Positions 18,001 through 27,011 of a DNA stretch of 64,000 nt are shown here, in pieces (within the stretch, counting starts at the first letter, position 1; each line of letters begins with the position of its first letter). The position numbers were made by a program, and so were the translations under genes. Source of the DNA: Candidatus Geocrenenecus huangii (GTDB lineage Archaea > Thermoproteota > Nitrososphaeria_A > Caldarchaeales > Wolframiiraptoraceae). The notes beneath the pieces were generated by a model. It was not told where the DNA came from and did no database searches. It was given only the letters and a program-made list of their open reading frames with translations. Location: positions 36,279 through 100,278 of the forward strand of contig JALNKM010000005.1 of assembly GCA_023268155.1 (NCBI GenBank). Reading direction: 5' to 3'.

Positions 18001-18789
18001 ATGGAGATCGTTGTATGTGTTAAACATGTTCCTGAAACAACCGAAGTCGAGTTAAAAATTGATAAAAGTGGAAAAAATATTGAAAAGAGTGGTCTAGTAT
18101 TCGATATAAATGAATGGGATGATTATGCTGTTGAAGAAGCTATAAGAATTAAAGAGAGAAATGGAGGAAATGTAACAGTGGTAACTGTTGGAGATGAAGG
18201 AGTAGATAGTACACTTAGAAAATGTTTAGCTAAAGGAGCAGACAAAGCTATAAGAATAACGGATAAAAGAATAAACTACTCAGACCCGTTCATAGTAGCC
18301 AAGATCCTCTCAAGAGCCATAAAACAGATATCTTTCGACCTCGTTTTAACGGGAGCTCAATCAAGTGATGATGGATACTCGTTTATCGGTCCAGCCCTAG
18401 CAGAGCTCCTAGATATACCACATGTAACCCTTGCTAAAAAGATTGGGTTTAAAGACAAACACGCTCTCGTTAATAGAGAACTAGAAGGAGGACTGGAAGA
18501 AGTAGTCGAGGTCGAGCTTCCTGCTCTTATAACAATTCAGACAGGTATCAACGAGCCAAGATACGTATCAATCATGGGGATCAAGAAGGCTATGAAGAAA
18601 GAAATCAAAGTATACTCTATAGATGATCTAGGTTTAAGCGATTTGGATGTGGGAATTGAAAATTCTTGGATACATATATCTGAATTGAGCATCCCACCGG
18701 TAGAAAGGAAAGCAGAATTCATTACGGGTTCTCCCGAAGAAATCGTTTCCAAGATCATCGAGATCATCAAGTCAAGGGGGCTGATCTAG
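18001..18789 (+). CDS. etfB: Electron transfer flavoprotein, beta subunit
   Basis: Small subunit of the ETF that accepts electrons from acyl-CoA dehydrogenase. The ATG at 18001 is preferred over a possible upstream start at 17935, because gggaggga precedes it and it yields the family N-terminus MEIVVCVKHVPETTEV. Motifs include NEWDDYAVEEA, DKAIRI and GAQSSDDGYSFIGPALAEL, the nucleotide-binding signature. It is followed after two bases by etfA. With the membrane Fe-S protein at 12987-15071 it forms the likely route from beta-oxidation to the quinone pool. Confidence 0.95.
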   Translation: MEIVVCVKHVPETTEVELKIDKSGKNIEKSGLVFDINEWDDYAVEEAIRIKERNGGNVTVVTVGDEGVDSTLRKCLAKGADKAIRITDKRINYSDPFIVAKILSRAIKQISFDLVLTGAQSSDDGYSFIGPALAELLDIPHVTLAKKIGFKDKHALVNRELEGGLEEVVEVELPALITIQTGINEPRYVSIMGIKKAMKKEIKVYSIDDLGLSDLDVGIENSWIHISELSIPPVERKAEFITGSPEEIVSKIIEIIKSRGLI

Positions 18790-18791
18790 CC

Positions 18792-19772
18792 ATGGATATC
18801 TTCGTATTAGCAGAACATAGAAGAGGAGAGATAAGAGAGATAACCTTCGAGATGCTAACTAAGGGGAGGGAGATAGTTGAGAAAAACGGTTCGAGATTAT
18901 CTACAATCATTCTAGGGAAGAATATAAGAAAGTCAGCGGAGATCTTAGCCAGATACGCTGATAGAGTTTTAGTCATAGATGACGATAGATTCGAGTTCTT
19001 CAACTCTGACCTCTATCAACAGGCATTATCTAAAATTATTAGAGAGATGAAGCCTATCTTAACATTGATCGGTCATACATCCTATGGGGTCGATCTTGCT
19101 CCGAGTCTTGCTGTATCCTTGAACACACCTCTTGTAACAGATTGCTTAGATGTGGATCTCTTGGATGGTAGGCTTACCGCAGTCCGCCAAATGTATGGCG
19201 GAAAGATAAACGCTAGAGTTCATCTGAAAAAATCCGAAGGCTATATTGCGACTATTAGGCAAGGAGTAATCACAGCTCGTGAAGAAAACCTTAAAGGAGA
19301 AGTAGTTGAGCTACCTCCACCAAGCATAGCTGAGACTGTCAAGAAAAGATTCATAGATTATGTTCTTCCGAAAATCGGTGAGGTAGACATATCGTCTGCA
19401 GACATACTCGTAGCAATTGGTAGGGGGATTAAAGACCAATCAAACATCTCTATCGCTGAAGAACTGGCCAAAACTCTAGGAGGGGTACTAGCGTGCTCTC
19501 GACCCATTGTGGATAAGGGATGGCTTCCACCAGAGAGGCAAGTCGGCTCATCTGGAAAGACTGTTAAACCTAAGCTATATCTCGCGATGGGGATTAGCGG
19601 GGCCTTCCAACATATAATAGGTATGAAAAATTCACAGTTGATAATAGCTATAAATAAGGACCCGAATGCACCAATCTTCAACGTAGCACACTATGGGGTA
19701 GTTGAAGACCTATTCAAGATAGTACCCCTACTTATAGGAAAAATAAAGGAGGTGAAAAAGAAGGGATCCTGA
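18792..19772 (+). CDS. etfA: Electron transfer flavoprotein, alpha subunit
   Basis: Large ETF subunit carrying the redox FAD. The C-terminal FAD domain (from about residue 200) shows the usual series: GRGIKDQSN, SRPIVDKGWLPPERQVGSSG, LYLAMGISGAFQH and INKDPNAPIFNVAHYGVVED. The N-terminal domain is typical. 326 residues. It is co-transcribed with etfB (2-base gap). The following 168 bases to the convergent hydroxyacyl-CoA dehydrogenase gene contain nothing I recognise. Confidence 0.95.
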   Translation: MDIFVLAEHRRGEIREITFEMLTKGREIVEKNGSRLSTIILGKNIRKSAEILARYADRVLVIDDDRFEFFNSDLYQQALSKIIREMKPILTLIGHTSYGVDLAPSLAVSLNTPLVTDCLDVDLLDGRLTAVRQMYGGKINARVHLKKSEGYIATIRQGVITAREENLKGEVVELPPPSIAETVKKRFIDYVLPKIGEVDISSADILVAIGRGIKDQSNISIAEELAKTLGGVLACSRPIVDKGWLPPERQVGSSGKTVKPKLYLAMGISGAFQHIIGMKNSQLIIAINKDPNAPIFNVAHYGVVEDLFKIVPLLIGKIKEVKKKGS

Positions 19773-19940
19773 CTAGAGACAAACATACGCTTCAACGAAA
19801 TGTATGATACCGCGTGATTCTTAAAATCCGTGCTTAGTTGTGATTTTCGGCTCTCTTGTGGAGATGCAAAGACTCGCTCATCTACACGTGAAGTCTCAGA
19901 AAAACATGCAGAGGTTTAAATAAAATGAGGGGGTAATTCG

Positions 19941-21131
19941 CTAATACTTGTAGAATCCTCTTCCAGCTGATCTACCAATCCATCCATTCTTCACGTAATC
20001 AACAAGGAGCGGGCACGGATTGTACATCTCCATTTTATACTTGTCGTACAATTCTCTTAGTTTTTTGAGAATGTTGTTTAATCCTTTCCTATCAGCGTAT
20101 TCACATGGCCCCTGAGGCCATCCTGTTCCAAGCTTCATGCCAGTATCTATGCTTTCAGGATCTGCTACATCATCGTGTATAATCCATGCAGCTTCATTCA
20201 CAGCTACAGCCCAAGACCTCTCATAATCGTATTCATCTGATAGTTCAAAGGGTATTCTAGGCCTCCCCTTAGTCCAGTCGTAGAAGCCTATTCCCGCCTT
20301 CTGCCCAAGCTTCTTTTCCTTAACAAGCGGTTCTATAACTTCTGGGCAAGGCTTGAATCTCTCCCCATAAGCCTCATAAAGTACTTTGCCTACTTCATAT
20401 GCGATATCTAGCCCAACATAGTCACATAATTCGAACCATCCCATCGGGAAACCTCCACCATACTTTACAGATGAATCTACGCCCTCTATCGTTGCCTCTC
20501 TTCTGTAATAAGTCCAGAAAGCCTCATTGAATACTAAGCCGAGGATCCTGTTAACTATGAATCCTCTAACGTCTTTCCTGCATAATATAGGTGTTTTACC
20601 GAGGTTCTTACTTAATTCTACTACACTGTCCACGGTCTCGTCGCTCGTTTCATCTCCCTTGATTACCTCTATTAACTGCATTAATTGAGGTGGATTGAAC
20701 CAATGCATCCCGACCACCTTATCAGGCCTCCTAGTCGCTCTACCCATCTCGCTAATACTCAACGTAGAAGTATTCGATGCTAGTATAGCGTGAGGGGGAG
20801 CAAGCTGGTCAACCCTGCTGAAGATCTTCTTCTTGAGCTCTATGTTCTCTGAGACGGCTTCTATCATAAAGTCCACATCTTTTACCGCTTCTTCATAAGA
20901 TGTTGTAGCCTTTATTCTTGAAAGAGCTGCTTCAACATCTTCCTTCCTAATCCTCTTTTTCTCAGCGAACTTACTTAAACTCCACTCTATGTTTTGTAGA
21001 GCTTTCCTCAGTATCTCTTCACTTACATCTACGATATTCACGTTGTAGCCTTTCATAGCGAATACCTGTGAAATCCCATGCCCCATTACCCCTGCTCCTA
21101 TAACTGCAACTTTCTCGATCTCTTTAGCCAA
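19941..21131 (-). CDS. 3-hydroxyacyl-CoA dehydrogenase
   Basis: NAD-dependent third step of beta-oxidation. The N-terminal Rossmann fold reads GAGVMGHGISQVFAMKGYNV, followed by the substrate region SNTSTLSISEM and the catalytic segment GMHWFNPPQLMQLIE with its His. There are two C-terminal 3HCDH domains (VKGFIVNRI-like VRGFIVNRILG and the repeat ending SAGRGFYKY). No hydratase domain is fused. It leads in reading order into neither operon partner closely: a 56-base gap separates it from the DUF35 gene upstream, and they are likely one transcript with the thiolase. Confidence 0.94.
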   Translation of the reverse strand: MAKEIEKVAVIGAGVMGHGISQVFAMKGYNVNIVDVSEEILRKALQNIEWSLSKFAEKKRIRKEDVEAALSRIKATTSYEEAVKDVDFMIEAVSENIELKKKIFSRVDQLAPPHAILASNTSTLSISEMGRATRRPDKVVGMHWFNPPQLMQLIEVIKGDETSDETVDSVVELSKNLGKTPILCRKDVRGFIVNRILGLVFNEAFWTYYRREATIEGVDSSVKYGGGFPMGWFELCDYVGLDIAYEVGKVLYEAYGERFKPCPEVIEPLVKEKKLGQKAGIGFYDWTKGRPRIPFELSDEYDYERSWAVAVNEAAWIIHDDVADPESIDTGMKLGTGWPQGPCEYADRKGLNNILKKLRELYDKYKMEMYNPCPLLVDYVKNGWIGRSAGRGFYKY

Positions 21132-21187
21132 AAGCTACACCTCGACTATTTTTGTACTCTATCACGTATATACTTTTCAGCCTCACA

Positions 21188-21637
21188 TTACTTTTTCTTT
21201 TCAGCAGGCTTAAACTCGTATGCAACTCTCCCGTCTTCAAAGACTTTTGGAACAAGCTTCACCCTCATTCCTATCTTGATATCTTTCTTCTTAACGTCTG
21301 TTAACCATGCAAGTGCTTTTACACCTTCTTTCAATTGAGCGATTGCAACGGTGTAGGGTTGCTGGTCTTGGAAGCTTGTAGGTCTAACGATTATGTGAGT
21401 AAAGGTTAGGAGTTCTCCTTCACCGCTTAGCTCAACCCATTCTACTTCAGAAGAATAGCATTCTCCGCAATCTGCTACAGGCGGAAAATATAGTCTCCCA
21501 CACTTCTTGCATTTTGTGGCATAGATTTTTCCCTCTCTCAACTCATCCCAGAATTTCTTAGTCTTACTTATCGGTATGTTGTATGTTATTTCGAGTTTTC
21601 TTGAACGTATTGCTGGGATCTCGCTCACACTGCTCAC
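21188..21637 (-). CDS. DUF35 zinc-ribbon/OB-fold protein, thiolase partner
   Basis: Accessory acyl-CoA-binding protein. The N-terminal helix is followed by a zinc ribbon with CKKCGRLYFPP and CGECYS (four Cys, about residues 42-62), then an OB-fold (GEGELLTFTHIIVRP). In archaea this protein bridges thiolase and a partner enzyme to channel the acyl-CoA intermediate. Its start overlaps the thiolase stop by 4 bases, so the two are translationally coupled. Here the neighbourhood is beta-oxidation, with no HMG-CoA synthase gene beside it. Confidence 0.9.
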   Translation of the reverse strand: MSSVSEIPAIRSRKLEITYNIPISKTKKFWDELREGKIYATKCKKCGRLYFPPVADCGECYSSEVEWVELSGEGELLTFTHIIVRPTSFQDQQPYTVAIAQLKEGVKALAWLTDVKKKDIKIGMRVKLVPKVFEDGRVAYEFKPAEKKK

Positions 21638-22803
21638 CTTCTAAGAATGGTTACATAACAATAGTGGCCTGTCCCGCCAACGTTATGAGCTAGGGCCACA
21701 TAATTTCTCATAGGAGCCTGGCGGGACCTAGGCTTAACCTCTTCTCTTAACTGTTTAGTTAATTCTACAATCATCGATACACCTGTAGCTCCTATGGGGT
21801 GCCCTTTAGCTTTCAATCCCCCATCAATATTTACGGGGATCTTTCCACCTATTTCTGTTTGTCCCTCCCTCACTATCTTGAAGCCTTCTCCTCTATTACA
21901 GAAGCCTAGATCCTCGTAAGCCATTATCTCGGCTATCGTAAAGCAATCATGAACCTCGGCAACCTCGATATCTTTAGCTTCTACCCCAGACCTACTATAA
22001 GCCATTCTAGATGCTCTGACAGCTGCATCCAATCCTATGAAACCGCCTCTATAAGATAATGTTCCCGTTCCAGAAGAGTATCCTATCCCCGCTATCCATA
22101 CAGGTGCATCTATTCTTAGCTCTCTTACTTTCTCCTCTGATGCTAATACTATGGCTGCGCTTCCATCTGTTATCGGGCAGCAATCATATAGTTTAAGAGG
22201 CCACGCAACAACATACGAGGACAATACATCTTCAACTGTAATCTCTCTCTGTAATTGAGCTAGGGGGTTTAATGCTCCATACTTATGATTCTTCACAGCG
22301 ACCAATGCGAGGTCTTCTTCAGTTGCTCCAAATCTGTTCATATATGCTGTAGCGTAAAGAGCGTAGTAGCCTGGAAAAGTTAAGCCGAAATTTTCAAATT
22401 CCCACAAATATGAACCTGCTCTACCCATCAATTCTACAGCAGTGAAAGTATCAACTTCCCTCATCTTCTCGACACCGATAACCAACGCGAGATCTACGTA
22501 TCCACTCGCAATAGCCGTGTACCCGGAATATACCGCTGCGCTTCCAGTTGCACATGCTGCTTCTACTCTAGTTAGTCCTGCGCCTGTTAATCCACAGTAT
22601 TCAGCGATTGCCACTGCTGGTAGAGGTTCTTCGTACCAGACCCCGACCGATCCTACGGAAACAAACGGAATATCTTTCCGTGTTATTCCAGCTTCCTCCA
22701 GAGCTGGTTTAACAGATTCGAATGCAAGCTCTTTAACATTTACTTCTTGCCTATCCCCAAACTTGCTGTGTCCTACTCCTATTACAGCTACCTTCCCCAT
22801 CAA
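21634..22803 (-). CDS. Thiolase (acetyl-CoA C-acyltransferase, archaeal/SCP-x type)
   Basis: Cleaves 3-ketoacyl-CoA with CoA, the last beta-oxidation step, or condenses two acetyl-CoA. The catalytic Cys is in VEAACATGSAAVYSG (about residue 84). The C-terminal motifs are HDCFTIAEIM, GGLKAKGHPIGATG (catalytic His) and NVGGTGHYCYVTIL. Its 389 residues and pattern match the archaeal/SCP-x subgroup that works with a DUF35 partner. It overlaps the DUF35 gene by 4 bases. Direction in vivo is inferred from the beta-oxidation neighbours. Confidence 0.93.
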   Translation of the reverse strand: MMGKVAVIGVGHSKFGDRQEVNVKELAFESVKPALEEAGITRKDIPFVSVGSVGVWYEEPLPAVAIAEYCGLTGAGLTRVEAACATGSAAVYSGYTAIASGYVDLALVIGVEKMREVDTFTAVELMGRAGSYLWEFENFGLTFPGYYALYATAYMNRFGATEEDLALVAVKNHKYGALNPLAQLQREITVEDVLSSYVVAWPLKLYDCCPITDGSAAIVLASEEKVRELRIDAPVWIAGIGYSSGTGTLSYRGGFIGLDAAVRASRMAYSRSGVEAKDIEVAEVHDCFTIAEIMAYEDLGFCNRGEGFKIVREGQTEIGGKIPVNIDGGLKAKGHPIGATGVSMIVELTKQLREEVKPRSRQAPMRNYVALAHNVGGTGHYCYVTILRR

Positions 22804-22838
22804 TCATTCATCTCGGATGAGAATCCATGTTCTTCAAT

Positions 22839-23627
22839 TCAGTCTCCTTTAAACTCAGGTTTTGATCTTGACATAAATGCTTCTATCCCTCTCTTAACGT
22901 CGTTTGTAGAGAAGAGTAGAGCCATGAGAGCTGACTCGAGTCTAAGACCGACTTCTAATGGGACTTGACTACCGAAGTTTAAAGCATACTTAGCATACTT
23001 CAAAGCTATCGGTGGCCCCTCAGATAGCCTTTGAGCCAAAATCATTGCTTCATCCCTAAGCTTCTCGAAAGGTACAACTTTGTCGACCAAACCTATCTGG
23101 AGTGCTTCTTCAGCTTTCAATCTTTCCCCAAGCATTACCAGCCTCTTAGCATTTCTTAAACCAATTATTCTTACCAGCTTCTGCGTGCCTCCCCAACCAG
23201 GAATTATCCCAAGATTTATCTCCGGGCTCCCTAATTCAGCATGCTCTGAAGCTATCCTGAAATCACATGCTAAGGCTAACTCCAGCCCTCCACCTAATGC
23301 ATAACCATTAATAGCCGCTACAACAGGCTTGGAGAGCTCTTCAATCATTGAGAAAACTTTTTGACCTTTCCTTGAAAGTTCCTCAGCCGTGACCGGCGTA
23401 GCTTTAGGGAAGGCAGTTACATCTGCGCCGGCGCTGAAGGCTCTATCACCTTCACCTGTTATTATAACCGCTCTTACACCCGGGTCATTCTCGATCGTCG
23501 TTAAAGCATCTAGGAGCTCCTCCATCATAACATCATTTAGAGCATTCAGTCTATGAGGTCTATTCAATATGATCCAGGCGATTCGATCCTCTCTTTCAAC
23601 TCTTATCGTTTCATAAGCTTTCGACAT
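22839..23627 (-). CDS. Enoyl-CoA hydratase/isomerase (crotonase)
   Basis: Hydrates trans-2-enoyl-CoA, the second beta-oxidation step. The oxyanion-hole segments are FSAGADVTAF and INGYALGGGLELALACDF. Both hydratase glutamates are present (ASEHAELG and GSPEINLG), favouring hydratase over isomerase. I place the start at the ATG at 23627, because GAGGTGG lies immediately upstream in Shine-Dalgarno position; a GTG three codons earlier is part of that same motif. The gap of about 35 bases to the thiolase suggests one operon. Confidence 0.94.
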   Translation of the reverse strand: MSKAYETIRVEREDRIAWIILNRPHRLNALNDVMMEELLDALTTIENDPGVRAVIITGEGDRAFSAGADVTAFPKATPVTAEELSRKGQKVFSMIEELSKPVVAAINGYALGGGLELALACDFRIASEHAELGSPEINLGIIPGWGGTQKLVRIIGLRNAKRLVMLGERLKAEEALQIGLVDKVVPFEKLRDEAMILAQRLSEGPPIALKYAKYALNFGSQVPLEVGLRLESALMALLFSTNDVKRGIEAFMSRSKPEFKGD

Positions 23628-23666
23628 GCACGCCACCTCACATAATAGATCATATATTAAGATATT

Positions 23667-24818
23667 TTAGAATTTAGTCAATAGATGCTTCAGTGTAGTT
23701 AACCTCTGTATCTCTGATGTCCCTTCATATATTTCTGTAATCTTAGCATCTCTGAAGTATTTCTCTACCCTGTAATCCCCCATATATCCGTATCCTCCCA
23801 ATACTTGTATTGATAAGTCAGCCGTTTCGACAGCCACCCTGCCTGCGTAAAGCTTAGCCATAGAGGTAATCATTGGATCCATCTGTCCTTGGTCTATTAG
23901 CCATGCAGCCTTGTAGGTTAAGAGTCGGGCCGCCTCTATCTTAGTAGCTGCTTCAGCTAATCTACACCCAATATCTTCAAATTGTATTATTGGTTGACCG
24001 AATGCTTCTCTGGTTTTAGCATATTTGAAGGCTATCTCGAATGCTCCTTGAGCTGTCCCCACGGCTTGCGCAGCAACTATCACTCTACTACGGTCGAAGA
24101 ACTCCATTGAATGATAGAATCCTCTATTCAATTCTCCAACCATATTCCAGTCTGATACTTTAACGTCCCTCAAAGATACTTCTCCCGTAGCTGTACATCT
24201 AATCCCCAGTTTTCGTTTTTGTTTTGTTACTTCAAGTCCGGGAGTCCCTTTATCGACAACGAACAATGTTTGTCCACGGTATGTTGGCCTAACTTTTGTA
24301 TCCGTCTGACATAATACTATAATGAAGTTCGCGATAGGAGCATTGGTTATGAATGTCTTGGTTCCATTAATCCACCATTCTCCACCATATTTTACCGCTA
24401 TTGTATCTAGCTTTGTTAAGTCGCTCCCCCGAGCAGGCTCTGTGAAAGCAGCCGCCGATATGTATTCCCCTCTTACAACCTTTGGGATATAGTTTTCTTT
24501 TTGTTCTTCTGTTCCATGCCGTAATATTAACTCGCTTCCGAAAGTACCTATCATCGCTGCTAGACCGAGTGAAGAATCAGCTCTACACATTTCTTCTATT
24601 ACTAAGCATGCCTCCAGATACCCATATCCTTGACCACCATATTCTTCTGGAAAAGATAATCCTACAAACCCGAGGCTCGCAGCCTTCTTGTAAAGCTCCA
24701 TTGGGAACTCTTCCTTCTCATCAAGTTCGGCGGCCAGCTCGGGTTTAAATTCCTTCTCACAAAATTCTCTTACAGCTTTCTTTATCTCTAACTGCTCTTC
24801 AGTTAACTTAAAATCCAT
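23667..24818 (-). CDS. Acyl-CoA dehydrogenase
   Basis: FAD-dependent first oxidation of beta-oxidation, passing electrons to ETF. It has N-terminal alpha domain motif LTEEQLEIKKAVREFCEKEF, the FAD/substrate signature SAAFTEPARGSDL, and the catalytic-base motif EIYEGTSEIQRLT near the C-terminus with Glu in the short-chain position. GGYGYMGDY is also present. The 383-residue length is standard. It is first in the minus-strand run ACAD-hydratase-thiolase-DUF35-HADH, which reads as a beta-oxidation operon. Confidence 0.95.
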   Translation of the reverse strand: MDFKLTEEQLEIKKAVREFCEKEFKPELAAELDEKEEFPMELYKKAASLGFVGLSFPEEYGGQGYGYLEACLVIEEMCRADSSLGLAAMIGTFGSELILRHGTEEQKENYIPKVVRGEYISAAAFTEPARGSDLTKLDTIAVKYGGEWWINGTKTFITNAPIANFIIVLCQTDTKVRPTYRGQTLFVVDKGTPGLEVTKQKRKLGIRCTATGEVSLRDVKVSDWNMVGELNRGFYHSMEFFDRSRVIVAAQAVGTAQGAFEIAFKYAKTREAFGQPIIQFEDIGCRLAEAATKIEAARLLTYKAAWLIDQGQMDPMITSMAKLYAGRVAVETADLSIQVLGGYGYMGDYRVEKYFRDAKITEIYEGTSEIQRLTTLKHLLTKF

Positions 24819-24955
24819 AATCTTTCACCATATATACTGCTTTCTGTAAATGATATAAACATTTAAAGTAAATAATCGATCTTTTCAAGACTACACTTGT
24901 TGGAAAAATTGTAAAAGCCTAAATAAGAATTCTCAAGAAATATGGGAGAGAAAAA

Positions 24956-26401
24956 TTGGCGGGTAGAAGTATCTTCGATAAGATTTGGGAAATCCATACA
25001 GTCTATGAGAAAGAAGATGGTGAAACATTACTCTACGTTGACAGGCATTTAACTCACGAAGTTACTTCTCCCATGGCTTTTGAAGGACTTAGAGAGAAGA
25101 ATAGAAGAGTTCGTAGACCGGACCTTACATTTGCCGTAACCGACCATAACGTCCCTACAACAGATAGACTAAAACCGATAAGAGATGAATTATCCGCAAA
25201 ACAGATAGCTGCACTAGAAAGGAATACGAGAGATTTTGGAATAACATTATTCGACTTGTATAGCCCCTACCAGGGAATAGTACATGTTATTGGACCGGAG
25301 CTCGGCTTAACAATTCCTGGAATAACTCTAGTATGCGGAGATAGTCATACATCTACGCATGGCGCATTGGGTGCATTGGCATTCGGGATAGGTACGAGCG
25401 AGGGAGAACATGTATTAGCAACACAAACGTTATGGCTTAAGAAACCTAGAAAGATGCTTATAACACTCGATGGAAAACTATCTGAAGGTGTTACAGCCAA
25501 GGATGTAATCCTATGGATAATAAGGAACATCGGTACAGGCGGAGGGATTGGATACATAGTGGAGTATGATGGAGAAGCTATTAGAAGGATGAATGTTGAG
25601 GAACGTATGACATTATGCAACATGGCGATAGAGGGGGGAGCGAGGACAGCGATAATCTCTCCAGACGAGCAGGTATTCAATTATGTTAAAGGCAGACCAT
25701 ATGCTCCGGCCGATGATGAATGGGGTGAAGCACTAGAATACTGGAAAAAAATCGTAAGCGACCCAGATGCAGAGTATCATAAAATTATAAGGTTTAGTGT
25801 AAATAAACTAGAACCCCAGGTAACGTGGGGTACAAACCCTGCTATGACCTTGGGAGTCAGTGAAGAAATACCAGACCCAAAGGATTTCGACGACCCAGAT
25901 GAAAGACATGCAATAGAAAGAGCTTTAGATTATATGGGGTTGAGACCAGGCACAAAGATTACAGACATAGGAGTCGACGTAGTTTTTATTGGTTCATGTA
26001 CTAATGGTAGGTTGACAGACTTATTAGATGCTGCGAGGGTCGCCTTAGGTAGAAAAGTTATGCATAACGTGAGAGCATTCGTCGTCCCAGGGTCTCAGCT
26101 AACCAAGAGAACGGCTGAAAGACTCGGTCTCCATAGAATATTCATCGATGCCGGATTCGAGTGGAGAAACCCTGGATGCAGCATGTGTATAGCTATGAAT
26201 GAGGATAGACTAAAACCCGGAGAGAGGTCTGCAAGCACTTCTAATAGAAATTTTGAGAATAGGCAGGGACCAGGCGGTAGAACTCATCTAGTAAGCCCCC
26301 TGATGGCTGCTGCCGCGGCAGTCTACGGCAGATTTGTAGATGTCAGAGAACTAGACTTGCCTAGTAGAGAGGAGGTGCTAGAGCATGCTGGAGGCTATTA
26401 G
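24956..26401 (+). CDS. leuC: 3-isopropylmalate dehydratase large subunit, bacterial type
   Basis: Aconitase-family large subunit with a [4Fe-4S] cluster bound by Cys in VFIGSCTNGRLTDL and PGCSMCIAMNEDRL. It also shows GDSHTSTHGALG and TDHNVPTTDR. At 481 residues it matches bacterial LeuC (about 465) and not the shorter archaeal homoaconitase/IPMI large subunit (about 420). TTG start after gggagag. It overlaps leuD by 17 bases. No leuA or leuB is in the window; the reaction is most likely isopropylmalate isomerisation, with related hydro-lyase activity possible. Confidence 0.9.
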   Translation: MAGRSIFDKIWEIHTVYEKEDGETLLYVDRHLTHEVTSPMAFEGLREKNRRVRRPDLTFAVTDHNVPTTDRLKPIRDELSAKQIAALERNTRDFGITLFDLYSPYQGIVHVIGPELGLTIPGITLVCGDSHTSTHGALGALAFGIGTSEGEHVLATQTLWLKKPRKMLITLDGKLSEGVTAKDVILWIIRNIGTGGGIGYIVEYDGEAIRRMNVEERMTLCNMAIEGGARTAIISPDEQVFNYVKGRPYAPADDEWGEALEYWKKIVSDPDAEYHKIIRFSVNKLEPQVTWGTNPAMTLGVSEEIPDPKDFDDPDERHAIERALDYMGLRPGTKITDIGVDVVFIGSCTNGRLTDLLDAARVALGRKVMHNVRAFVVPGSQLTKRTAERLGLHRIFIDAGFEWRNPGCSMCIAMNEDRLKPGERSASTSNRNFENRQGPGGRTHLVSPLMAAAAAVYGRFVDVRELDLPSREEVLEHAGGY

Positions 26402-27011
26402 AGTTATAGAAGGTAAGGCTGCACCTCTAAAATTAGATAATGTTGACACAGACCAGATTATCCCAGCGGAGTTTCTAAAGATACTTAGTAAGAAGGGCTT
26501 GGGGAGATACTGTTTCTATCGCTGGAGATATAATGAAGATGGAAGTCTTAAGAGAGACTTCATCCTTAACGATCCTAGATACTCGGATGCTTCTATACTT
26601 ATAGCTGGGAGAAACTTCGGCATTGGTTCTTCTAGAGAAAACGCTGTCTGGGCTCTTCAAGACCTTGGGATAAGATGTGTTATAGCCCCATCATTTGGAG
26701 ACATATTCTACGTTAATTCTATCAAGAATATGCTTCTATGTATAAAGTTGCCTGAAGAAGAAGTAAAGATGCTTCAGGAATTGGCGGAAAGAGAAACTTT
26801 GGTATTAAAGATAGACTTGGAGAAGAATACTATCGAATTCAAAGATAATATAATCAGGTTTGAGATGAATAACGTAGTTAGGGAGAGATTTCTGCAAGGC
26901 CTAGACGAGATAGAATTGACCTTAAAGAATCATATAGAGAGGATAAAAAAATATGAAGAGAATATGCCCGGATTCATGATCCCTAAGCCGAGGAGATTTG
27001 TCCCTTACTGA
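26385..27011 (+). CDS. leuD: 3-isopropylmalate dehydratase small subunit, bacterial type
   Basis: Swivelling small subunit that completes the active site of LeuC. The family signature DNVDTDQIIPAEFL and the phosphate/substrate loop GRNFGIGSSRENAVWAL are present. The 208-residue form with the internal YCFYRWRYNEDGSLKRDF stretch is the bacterial type, longer than archaeal LeuD (about 165). Translation is coupled to leuC by overlap. It converges on malate dehydrogenase, overlapping that stop region by 7 bases. Confidence 0.9.
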   Translation: MLEAIRVIEGKAAPLKLDNVDTDQIIPAEFLKILSKKGLGRYCFYRWRYNEDGSLKRDFILNDPRYSDASILIAGRNFGIGSSRENAVWALQDLGIRCVIAPSFGDIFYVNSIKNMLLCIKLPEEEVKMLQELAERETLVLKIDLEKNTIEFKDNIIRFEMNNVVRERFLQGLDEIELTLKNHIERIKKYEENMPGFMIPKPRRFVPY

